NCBI GenBank assembly: GCA_963725155.1
Contig: CAVRXU010000009.1
Span: forward strand, 62,001-126,000
Reading direction: 5' to 3'
Source of the DNA: DATDAH01 sp963725155
Lineage (GTDB): Bacteria; Actinomycetota; Acidimicrobiia; Acidimicrobiales; DATDAH01
DNA: 64,000 nucleotides
Part shown: positions 52,050-58,921 of the stretch, piece by piece
How positions within the stretch are numbered: the stretch's first letter is position 1
Layout of the letters: each line of letters starts with the position of its first letter
Notes under the pieces: model-generated
Database searches by the model: none
Seen by the model: only the letters and a program-made list of their open reading frames with translations
What the model was told of the DNA's origin: nothing
Made by a program: the position numbers and the translations under genes

Positions 52050-53200
52050 GACCGAACGGCGCCGTCACTGCCCTGGATGGCGGCCACCTCCTCGGTGAGG
52101 TCGATGGCGACCGGGCACCACGCGATGCAGCGCCCGCAGCCGACACACCCCGACTCGCCGAACTGGTCGAACCAGGTCGAGAGCTTGTGGGTGAGCCACT
52201 GGCGGTAGCGCGCCCGCACCGAGGACCGCACCGGTCCCCCGACGAGGTGGGAGAAGTCCAAGGTGAAGCACGAGTCCCACGTTCGCGACCGCTCCGCCAC
52301 GGAGCCGGTGATGTCGGTGGTGTCCTCGACTGTTCCACAGAAGCACGTCGGGCAGACCATCGTGCAGTTCGTGCACGCCAGACACCGGGAGGCGACATCG
52401 TCCCAACGGGGGTGTTCCAGGTTGCGGCCCAGCAGGTCGGCGACCTCGGCGGCCGGCAGTCGTCGGGTCTGCTCGCGCTCGGCGCGTTCCCACGCGCTCC
52501 GCGTCGCTCCCCGATCGGTCTCGTCGGCGGGTCGAATGGGAACACGACCCAAGATCGCGGCGCCCCGCTCGCTGCCGGTCTGAACGACGAAACGGTGGCC
52601 GCCGGCGTCGACCAACTCGGTGATGGCCAGGTCGAACCCCGCCTCCGACGTCGGTCCGGTCGCCATGGAGGCACAGAAGCAGGTTCCGCCGGCTTCGCCA
52701 CACTGGGCCACGACGATGAACACGCCGTCCCGCCTCGCCGCGTACCCGGGATCGGGGACGGTCCCCGAGCGCAGGACACGGTCCTGGACGCCGATCCCGG
52801 CGAGGTCGCAGGAGCGCACGCCGAGGAAGGCATACCGAGGTGCCGGCTCGGGCGTGTCGTCGACCTCGAAGCCTCGACCATCGCGTCGGGCGCGGAAGAG
52901 CACCGTGCGGGACGGGTGGAGGAAGGGCTTCCACGACGTGGCCGGTGTGGTGAACCCGAAGACCGCTTCGTCGGCCCGCCTCCGGAGCCGGTAGCGGGCA
53001 CCGTCCTGCTCGTCGCCCCATCCCGCCGGGAGGTCAGCGACGCCGTCGATGTGGTCCAGCACGACGGCGTTGTCCCGGAGGGTTGGCCCGATGACCTCGA
53101 ATCCGTCGTCCACGAGCGCGTCGATGACGCCAGCCAAGCCGTCGAGGTCGATGACGGCAGCGTCTTCCAGCGTGGGCGCCGGGGCCGAGGGCTCGTTCAC
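52046..53200 (-). CDS. Hydrogenase 4Fe-4S subunit (HydB-like)
   Basis: A 384-residue electron-transfer subunit. C-terminal half has two ferredoxin-type sites: CLACTNCTMVCPTCFC and CVGCGRCIAWCPVAI; upstream are CGEAGGTCFC and GVRSCDLAGIGVQDRVL, typical of sulfhydrogenase beta subunits. GTG 53200 overlaps the TGA of a small upstream ORF as GTGA and has no ribosome site of its own, so its translation should depend on that ORF. Confidence 0.9.
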   Translation of the reverse strand: MNEPSAPAPTLEDAAVIDLDGLAGVIDALVDDGFEVIGPTLRDNAVVLDHIDGVADLPAGWGDEQDGARYRLRRRADEAVFGFTTPATSWKPFLHPSRTVLFRARRDGRGFEVDDTPEPAPRYAFLGVRSCDLAGIGVQDRVLRSGTVPDPGYAARRDGVFIVVAQCGEAGGTCFCASMATGPTSEAGFDLAITELVDAGGHRFVVQTGSERGAAILGRVPIRPADETDRGATRSAWERAEREQTRRLPAAEVADLLGRNLEHPRWDDVASRCLACTNCTMVCPTCFCGTVEDTTDITGSVAERSRTWDSCFTLDFSHLVGGPVRSSVRARYRQWLTHKLSTWFDQFGESGCVGCGRCIAWCPVAIDLTEEVAAIQGSDGAVRS

Positions 53201-53292
53201 CAGCCGCGGCGATGGTAGTTAGGCCGCCGGTCCCGCGCTGCGGGGCCCGAGGCGAGCGACCAGGGGCCCAACGTCACCACCCGCCTGCGCAT
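53197..53292 (-). CDS. 31-codon leader ORF of the hydrogenase operon
   Basis: ATG 53292 opens a basic 31-residue frame (start MRRRVVTLGPWSLASG, end PNYHRRGW) whose TGA overlaps the GTG of the HydB-like gene as GTGA. GACGAT (53304-53299) lies exactly 6 nt before the ATG and a DosR-like box is centred 42.5 bp upstream, so transcription should start at this ATG. No homologue recognised. It may serve only to load ribosomes onto the leaderless operon mRNA. Confidence 0.45.
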   Translation of the reverse strand: MRRRVVTLGPWSLASGPAARDRRPNYHRRGW

Positions 53293-53326
53293 CGCACCAT
53301 CGTCGCCCACGCGGCTGACCCCACCC

Positions 53327-53342
53327 AGGGTCCAAGGTCCTC
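53327..53342 (-). promoter_or_regulatory. DosR-like box of the hydrogenase operon
   Basis: Core 53328-53341; minus strand AGGACCTTGGACCC matches 10 of 14 positions of the DosR core. The centre is exactly 42.5 bp before ATG 53292 of the leader ORF, and GACGAT fills the -10 slot. The remaining 53201-53289 stretch holds only the leader ORF. Confidence 0.45.
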
Positions 53343-53359
53343 GGTGACCGCGTCCACGT

Positions 53360-54247
53360 TCAGGTGATCGACGCGGCGAAGATGCTCGCGATCGACTCGT
53401 CCAGCGCGGCGTCGAACTCGGCATCACTCTGCTGCGCGGTCAGGCCCTCGGTCAGGGCCCGGGAGAAGCTGGCGACCATGCCGTGGTTGCGCGAGAGACG
53501 GGCGTCGGCCTCCTCGCGGCTGTAGCCGCCGGAGAGGGCCGCCACCCGCAGGACGTTCGGGTGGTCGACCAGGTCGGCGTAGAAGTCGTCGCTCTCGGGC
53601 AGGGTCAACTTCAGCATGACCCGCTGGTCGGATGGGAGCTGGTCGAGCTGGGCCTGGATGGCGGCCTTGAGCAGGTCCTCCGCCTCGGCTTTCTGCGGGC
53701 TGTGGATGTCGACCTCGGGTTCGACGATCGGCACCAGGTCGGCGGCCAGGATCCGGCGGGCGAGGTCGAACTGCTGCTCGACCACAGCCTTCACACCGGT
53801 GTCGTCGGCCAGCTTGATCACCGAGCGCATCTTGGTGCCGAACACCCCTTTGTCGGTCGCGCGGGCGAGCAGGCCGTCGAGGTCGTCGATCGGCTTCATC
53901 AGCTGCACGCCCTCGGCCTCGTCGACCAGACCCTTGTCCACCTTCAGGAAGGGGACGACGTGCTTCTCGGACCACAAGTACTCGGCCGAACCGCGGCCTT
54001 CGATGTCGCGGTCCATGGTGTTCTCGAACAGGATCCCGCCGAGGATGCGGTCACCGTCGAAGCTCGGGCTGGTGATGATCCGGCGCCGCATCTCGTGGAC
54101 GAGGTCGAACATCTCGGCCTCACCGGAGTATTCGGCTGAGGGGATGCCGTACAGCGCGAGGGCCTTCGGGGTGCTGCCACCGCTCTGGTCGAGCGCGGCG
54201 ATGAAGCCTCGGTCAGACTTGATCTTCTGCAGCTGCTGCTCGTTCAT
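53360..54247 (-). CDS. Class I fructose-bisphosphate aldolase
   Basis: A 295-residue Schiff-base aldolase: FIAALDQSGGSTPKALALYG at the N-terminus, VPFLKVDKGLV, LVPIVEPEVDIHSPQK and the lysine region MLKLTLPESDDFYADLV. It splits fructose-1,6-bisphosphate without metal. ATG 54247 is preceded by GGTGG; CACGGT (54259-54254) is also 6 nt upstream, and a DosR-like box implies a second start at 54303. About 80 nt of its 3' end is repeated at 58741-58823. The in-frame upstream extension to 54430 is rejected. Confidence 0.92.
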   Translation of the reverse strand: MNEQQLQKIKSDRGFIAALDQSGGSTPKALALYGIPSAEYSGEAEMFDLVHEMRRRIITSPSFDGDRILGGILFENTMDRDIEGRGSAEYLWSEKHVVPFLKVDKGLVDEAEGVQLMKPIDDLDGLLARATDKGVFGTKMRSVIKLADDTGVKAVVEQQFDLARRILAADLVPIVEPEVDIHSPQKAEAEDLLKAAIQAQLDQLPSDQRVMLKLTLPESDDFYADLVDHPNVLRVAALSGGYSREEADARLSRNHGMVASFSRALTEGLTAQQSDAEFDAALDESIASIFAASIT

Positions 54248-54337
54248 GAGACCACCGTGTGGGTTGAGGTCGGCTCGGGCGAGGCGCGTGAACGACTCGT
54301 CCACGACCCAGCATGCCCGTCTCGGTCCTGCGGCGGA

Positions 54338-54353
54338 AGGGCCCTTGGTCCCT
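54338..54353 (-). promoter_or_regulatory. DosR-like box upstream of the aldolase
   Basis: AGGGCCCTTGGTCCCT, one base different from the box at 4015. The minus-strand core GGGACCAAGGGCCC matches 11 of 14 DosR positions. With centre at -42.5, transcription starts at 54303, and CATGCT (54315-54310) is in the -10 place. It could also act on the divergent tyrosinase operon. Confidence 0.5.
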
Positions 54354-54391
54354 CGTACCCGCCGCGAGCGGCACGATCCGAGGAAGCCGCG

Positions 54392-54397
54392 TACGAT
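54392..54397 (+). promoter_or_regulatory. -10 hexamer TACGAT of the tyrosinase operon
   Basis: TACGAT, 35 nt before ATG 54433, in the divergent aldolase/tyrosinase region; about 40 bp downstream of the palindromic box. Confidence 0.35.
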
Positions 54398-54432
54398 TTG
54401 GCGGCGGCGAGTGAGGGTCGGGTGGTTCACCG

Positions 54433-55713
54433 ATGGCTATGACCGCTGAGGTACGGGTCAATGGGACGGCCACGCCAGCCGGTCGCTATGTCACCTGGGC
54501 CCCTTCGCCGTGCTCGGTCCGGCTCACTGATCCCGACGGGGCCACGACTCCCGTCGATGTGGTCGTTCAGAACCAGACCGCCAACGCCGCCGCCCGGTTT
54601 GCCTTTCGGGCCAGTCTCGCCGCCGCGCCGACGGACACGCTGGAGCTACGGCTCTCGACCACGGGCACCGCGAAGACCTTCTTGGCCAGCGGTCGGTGGG
54701 GCTTTTCCAGCCGCAGTGACCGTGACGCCGCCATTCAGGTCCGACGGAGGTCCGACAACGCGGTCTTGGCGACCGTGCCGGCCATGGTCCGCATTCGCAA
54801 GGACGCCAACACGCTGACGCCGGCCGAGCGGGATCGCTTTCTCAGCGCGTTCGCTCGGCTCAACGATGCCGGTCGAGGGGCGTTCCAGAGCTTCCGCGAC
54901 ACCCATCACCAGGCCACCGTCCAGGAAGCCCACTTCGACGCCGGGTTCCTGCCCTGGCACCGTGCGTTCCTGCTCGACCTCGAACGGGAGCTCCAGAGAA
55001 TCGACCCGGCGGTGGCCCTGCCGTACTGGCGTTTCGATCAGCCGGCCCCCAGCCTGTTCCGCACGAGCTTCATGGGGACGGCAGGCGCCACCGGCGTCGT
55101 CGGCTTCACGACCACCAATCCGCTCCGGACGTGGAGCACCGACGGCGTCCCGGGGATCATCCGGGGACCGTTCTTCAACACACAGACCCAGGCGGCGCGG
55201 AACCAGCAGAACCAGTCGGTTCTGGCCGAGGCCTTCGTGACCGGTCACCAGGGCGCCTTCGCCTCACTGCCCAATCCGTTCGAGACGAATCCCCACGGGC
55301 GAGCGCACGTCAGCTTTCGCGGCTACATCTTCGACATCGACACCGCCGCCCGGGATCCGCTCTTCTACCTCCTCCACTGCAACGTGGATCGCCTCTGGGC
55401 GAAGTGGCAGTGGCTCCGACGGCGGTTCGACAAGACCAGCACCGGCACCTTCCCGTTCCTCGGCCGGGCCGGTCAGGCCGGGGCGACCCGGGTCGGTCAC
55501 AACCTGCTGGACACCATGTGGCCCTGGAACAACGTCCGGACCGCGCCCCGACCCAACATCGCTCCTCGCCAGCCGTTCTCGCCGTCGCCCACCACCTCCG
55601 CACCAGGGCTGAGACCGACCGTCGGCTCGATGATCGACTACCAGGGACAAGTGCGAGCAACCGAGCGTCTCGGCTTCGGTTACGACGACGTGCCCTTCGA
55701 GACGCAGCCGTGA
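54433..55713 (+). CDS. Tyrosinase-family copper oxidase
   Basis: A 426-residue type-3 copper protein. CuA: His in RDTHHQATVQ, then AHFDAGFLPWHRAFLLDLE (H-x8-H). CuB: NPHGRAHVSF (H-x3-H) and DPLFYLLHCNVDRLWAKWQW. A 140-residue N-terminal beta-rich module (AEVRVNGTATPAGRYVTWAP) precedes the catalytic part; there is no signal peptide. It should oxidise phenols or diphenols with O2. The next two genes (HEAT, Sco-like) are tightly linked. Confidence 0.9.
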   Translation: MAMTAEVRVNGTATPAGRYVTWAPSPCSVRLTDPDGATTPVDVVVQNQTANAAARFAFRASLAAAPTDTLELRLSTTGTAKTFLASGRWGFSSRSDRDAAIQVRRRSDNAVLATVPAMVRIRKDANTLTPAERDRFLSAFARLNDAGRGAFQSFRDTHHQATVQEAHFDAGFLPWHRAFLLDLERELQRIDPAVALPYWRFDQPAPSLFRTSFMGTAGATGVVGFTTTNPLRTWSTDGVPGIIRGPFFNTQTQAARNQQNQSVLAEAFVTGHQGAFASLPNPFETNPHGRAHVSFRGYIFDIDTAARDPLFYLLHCNVDRLWAKWQWLRRRFDKTSTGTFPFLGRAGQAGATRVGHNLLDTMWPWNNVRTAPRPNIAPRQPFSPSPTTSAPGLRPTVGSMIDYQGQVRATERLGFGYDDVPFETQP

Positions 55714-55738
55714 GCGCACTCATGAGGAGGTGCTGACG

Positions 55739-56677
55739 TTGGAGGCCGAGGACTACCGATCCACCTATGAGGCCGAGGTCGAGGCCGCCAAGAAGAAGGC
55801 GGGCGGGCCCGCGTCGAGCGCCAAGCGAGGCAGCGCTCGCGGCCCGACGACGGCGTCGCTCCTGAAGGTCATCCGAGACCCCGAGGCCCCTACCGGGGAC
55901 CGCACGGAGGCGATCGGGGAGCTCTCACCGCAGGCCAGATCGCAGGCCAAGGTGATCGAGACCCTGATCGCCCTTCTCGCCGACACCGAAGACTCACCCG
56001 AAGTGAGGACCGCGGCCCTCGCGGTCCTCGGCGAGCTCAGCTTCGCGGTCGGCGAGTTCCAGCCCCATCGATCGGCCTATCGCGACGCGCTCCGGGCGGC
56101 AGCCACCGACCCCGACCGCAAGCTGCGGGAGCGGGTGCTGGAGATCCTCGCCCTGCAGGGCGACGAGTACGCGCAGCGACTGATCGTCGAGGGGCTGCAG
56201 GAGCCGTCGCAGGCGTTGATCCACGAGCGGAAGGCGGTCCAGTACCTCAGCTACGACGTGCACGGTGAGCACCAGGACGTCCTCCGCGACGTCATCGACC
56301 GGTCCGCCAACAAGCATGTGCGGAACGGCGCCCTGCGGATGCTCGCCGCGGACAGCGGGTCCAAGGACCTCTTCGCCCAGATCGTCCAGGACAAGGATGA
56401 GGACGTCGAAGCCCGCTCCATCAGCGCCGTCGCCCTGCAGTCCCTCGCCCCCGACGAGTTTGCCTCGACCGCCCGCGACGTCGTCCTGGACGACGATGAC
56501 GACGACGAGGTGAGGGCAGCCCTGCTGACCGCGCTCGAGCAGGACGACCGTCGCTACGACAGTGACCTCGGGGCCGAGCTCTCGCGCCGGCAGCCGAGCA
56601 TGCAGTCGGCCCCGTTGGCCAAGGCAGCCGGCGAGTACATCGCCCGGTCCACTGGGCCTGATGGCGAACCCGGCTAG
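55739..56677 (+). CDS. HEAT-repeat protein in the tyrosinase operon
   Basis: A 312-residue helical-repeat scaffold. After a charged, Lys/Ala-rich N-terminus come HEAT-type units (TGDRTEAIGELSPQARSQAK, SPEVRTAALAVLGELSFAVG, KLRERVLEILALQGDEYAQR, KHVRNGALRMLAADSGSKDL). TTG 55739 is chosen: AGGAGG ends 8 nt upstream, while GTG 55730 overlaps that site. It probably holds the copper oxidase and Sco-like protein together (inference). Overlaps the next gene by 17 nt. Confidence 0.8.
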   Translation: MEAEDYRSTYEAEVEAAKKKAGGPASSAKRGSARGPTTASLLKVIRDPEAPTGDRTEAIGELSPQARSQAKVIETLIALLADTEDSPEVRTAALAVLGELSFAVGEFQPHRSAYRDALRAAATDPDRKLRERVLEILALQGDEYAQRLIVEGLQEPSQALIHERKAVQYLSYDVHGEHQDVLRDVIDRSANKHVRNGALRMLAADSGSKDLFAQIVQDKDEDVEARSISAVALQSLAPDEFASTARDVVLDDDDDDEVRAALLTALEQDDRRYDSDLGAELSRRQPSMQSAPLAKAAGEYIARSTGPDGEPG

Positions 56678-57788
56678 CGCCGAGGACGAGCTCGAAGCGA
56701 CCGTCGCCGCGGTCCGGGCCGATCCGTCCACCCGCCACCTCCTCGTCGACCTGCTGGCCGAGTCCTCGGCCATCTACGAGGGGCGCGGGATGGCGACCAC
56801 CGCCCGACTGCGCGGATGGGTGCTCGCCGCCTTTGAGGATGTCGGGCTGCCGGCCGAGGCCGGCCCGTACGTCCTCGAGGAGCTGGAGAGCGGGATCGAG
56901 CCGCACCTGGTCGCCGCCGCGGCCAAGGCGGCGCGCGGCGGCGCCCGCCATCCGGAGCTGGGCCCGTGCCTCTTGGCGGCCTTCGAGAACCTGGTGAACC
57001 GCGACGACACCGTCACCTTTGAGGCCTTTCGCCCCCGATGGCCACCCGAACGACCCACGACGGCCCTGTTGGAGATCCTGGAGACGGTCCGCTGGCTCGG
57101 CCCCGTCGGGCCGGTGACCGCGGCCGACTGGTGGGACCAGCAGCGACGGCACGGCGACCGGCTCAGTGGTGCCGTGGCCGCGGCCCTGGCCGAGACCGTG
57201 GTCGCTGTGGACGGGGCAGCCCCGGCACCGATGGCCTGCTGCGGTGGGCCCGAGCCCAGCCCCGGCGACGAGGAGGAGCTCGTACTGCCGGGTCTGGAGA
57301 GCGTGACGGTGGAAGATCAGGACGCCCAGCGACACCCGCTCGGCTCGCTGCTCAGCGTCAGGCCGACCGTGGTGGCGTTCTTCTACACACGGTGCCCCAA
57401 CCCCAACAAGTGCTCGCTCACCATCAAACAGCTGGCCGAGGTCCAGCGGCTGCTCATCGACCAGTCGATCGAGGACGAGGTGGGCATCCTCGCCCTGTCC
57501 TACGACCCTGGGTACGACGGGCCGGAACGGCTCCTTCGCTACGGGCAGGACCGGGGGATCCGCTTCGGCCCCACGGCCCGTCTGGCCCGAGCGGTCGCGG
57601 GCCATGACCAGCTACGAGCCGGCTTCCGGCTCCGGGTCGGCTATCGCGACACGATCGTGAACCGCCATGCCATCGAAGTGTTCCTCGTCGACTCGGCCGG
57701 GACCATCGTGGCCACGTGGGCTCGACGACGCTGGGATCCGGCCGAAATCGTCGGCCGGGCGGCAGGACTGGCAGCCCGCCGAAGGTGA
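56661..57788 (+). CDS. Sco/thioredoxin-like protein with helical N-terminus
   Basis: A 375-residue protein. The N-terminal half is helical (LLVDLLAESSAIYEGRGMAT, LEILETVRWLGPVGPVTAAD). The C-terminal half is a Sco/peroxiredoxin fold: VVAFFYTRCPNPNKCSLTIK, ALSYDPGYDGPERLLRYGQD, NRHAIEVFLVDSAGTIVATW. The active cysteines are spaced C-x5-C (CPNPNKC), not the C-x3-C of classic Sco copper chaperones. A CC pair (MACCGG) lies between the halves. Copper delivery to the tyrosinase is the obvious guess; no signal peptide or membrane anchor is visible. ATG 56661 overlaps the HEAT gene. Confidence 0.8.
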   Translation: MANPASAEDELEATVAAVRADPSTRHLLVDLLAESSAIYEGRGMATTARLRGWVLAAFEDVGLPAEAGPYVLEELESGIEPHLVAAAAKAARGGARHPELGPCLLAAFENLVNRDDTVTFEAFRPRWPPERPTTALLEILETVRWLGPVGPVTAADWWDQQRRHGDRLSGAVAAALAETVVAVDGAAPAPMACCGGPEPSPGDEEELVLPGLESVTVEDQDAQRHPLGSLLSVRPTVVAFFYTRCPNPNKCSLTIKQLAEVQRLLIDQSIEDEVGILALSYDPGYDGPERLLRYGQDRGIRFGPTARLARAVAGHDQLRAGFRLRVGYRDTIVNRHAIEVFLVDSAGTIVATWARRRWDPAEIVGRAAGLAARRR

Positions 57789-57867
57789 CACCTGACCGCC
57801 TTCCAATTCCGTCCGATCCGGCGGAGACTGGGGCGAACCCACACATCCACAGTGAAGGAATCGCCCG

Positions 57868-58266
57868 ATGCCTGATTTCCCCACGCTCACCCACGTGGCC
57901 CTCACGGTCCGAGACCTCGCCGTCAGCGTGCCCTGGTACGAGGCGCTGCTCGACGCCGAGCCCGTGCTCGACGAGGACACCGATCCCCACATGCACCACA
58001 CCGTGTACCTGCTCGGCAACGGCACGCTCCTCGGGCTGCACCAGCACGAGACGGCGGCGTCCGACGAGACGTTCAGCGAGTTCCGGGTCGGCCTCGACCA
58101 CGTGGCCTTCGGCTTGGCCGACCGACAGGAGCTCGAGACGTGGGCCGGCCGGCTCGACGAGCTCGGCATCGAGCACGATGCCATCAAGGACGCCAGCTAC
58201 GGCTCCGGGGTGAGCTTCCGCGATCCGGACAACATCCCGCTGGAGTTCTTCGCCCCGCCCGGCTGA
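57868..58266 (+). CDS. VOC family protein (glyoxalase/dioxygenase-like)
   Basis: A 132-residue protein with two beta-alpha-beta-beta-beta modules: THVALTVRDLAVSVPWYEAL at the start and LDHVAFGLADRQELETWAGR in the middle, ending SFRDPDNIPLEFFAPPG. Metal ligands of the fold (His9, Glu near LEFF) are visible. Reaction unknown: members include dioxygenases, epimerases and resistance proteins. AAGGA precedes the ATG. It follows the Sco-like gene by 79 nt on the same strand. Confidence 0.85.
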   Translation: MPDFPTLTHVALTVRDLAVSVPWYEALLDAEPVLDEDTDPHMHHTVYLLGNGTLLGLHQHETAASDETFSEFRVGLDHVAFGLADRQELETWAGRLDELGIEHDAIKDASYGSGVSFRDPDNIPLEFFAPPG

Positions 58267-58310
58267 GACCACCAGGTGATGGGAGCCAGCTAAAGAGGAG
58301 CCAGGGCCGG

Positions 58311-58320
58311 GTGACGTCAC
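58311..58320. promoter_or_regulatory. Perfect palindrome GTGACGTCAC upstream of dodecin
   Basis: GTGACGTCAC in the context GGGTGACGTCACGGG, 93 bp before the dodecin ATG. A compact operator is plausible; it does not match a standard Crp site. Confidence 0.3.
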
Positions 58321-58412
58321 GGGAACGATTCGACGTTCGGCCAGCGCCCAGGCTGCGAAGGTGAAAACGTGCTCTTGACGACCGGCGCCGTCCCGCGCCA
58401 AGGAGGAGCATC

Positions 58413-58625
58413 ATGAGCGAGAGCGTGTACAAGGTGATCCAGTTGGTCGGAACCAGCTCCGAGAGCTGGGAGAAGGCGGCTGCCGCCGCCATCGCGCGGG
58501 CTTCCGGAACCGTCCGGGACCTCCGCGTCGCCGAGGTCGCCGATCTCGACGTGGTCGTCGAGAACGGCGCCGTGTCGGCCTACCGGGCCAAGCTCAACGT
58601 CTCGTTCAAGTACGAGGACGCATAG
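58413..58625 (+). CDS. Dodecin family flavin-binding protein
   Basis: A 70-residue protein starting SESVYKVIQLVGTSSESWEK and ending AKLNVSFKYEDA, matching the dodecin family over its full length. Dodecins form hollow 12-mers that store flavins (or CoA in some lineages) and buffer free FMN, useful in a genome stretch rich in flavoproteins. AAGGAGGAG precedes the ATG. Confidence 0.93.
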   Translation: MSESVYKVIQLVGTSSESWEKAAAAAIARASGTVRDLRVAEVADLDVVVENGAVSAYRAKLNVSFKYEDA

Positions 58626-58648
58626 CGGAGTAGGCCGCTGCCCCAGGG

Positions 58649-58716
58649 GTGCCGGACGTTCCTGATCGGTCTCCGGCCGATGTCTGAGCCCCCCCGAGGT
58701 CGCAGGACAAGGGCGG
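58649..58716 (+). pseudogene. Tail fragment of the SDR gene
   Basis: About 68 nt match the 3' end and flank of the SDR at 36300-37028 (about 10 differences): TGCCGGAC.TTCCTGATCGG, then the codons for IGLRPMSEP. The SDR stop codon TGA reads CGA here. No upstream part of the SDR is present. Confidence 0.8.
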
Positions 58717-58740
58717 CACCCGGTGTTCAGCCGCGTTCTC

Positions 58741-58823
58741 GTTCAAGTGATCGATGCGGCGAAAAATGCTCGCGATCGACTCGTCCAGTGCCGCGTCGAA
58801 CTCGGCGTCACTCTGCTGCAGGT
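58741..58823 (-). pseudogene. Tail fragment of the class I aldolase gene
   Basis: About 83 nt match the 3' end of the aldolase (53358-53441) on the same strand, including its stop codon and the codons for QQSDAEFDAALDESIASIF. One extra A in GCGAAAAATGC shifts the frame. The rest of 58717-58921 shows no gene. Confidence 0.82.
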
Positions 58824-58921
58824 CGCGCGCCTGGATCTCCACGAGTACTCCCTGCCTTCTCCAAGCCTCGGCGGCCGATCTGTCGGACCCTCTCCTGGGA
58901 CGAGCACGAGGAGATGGGTCG

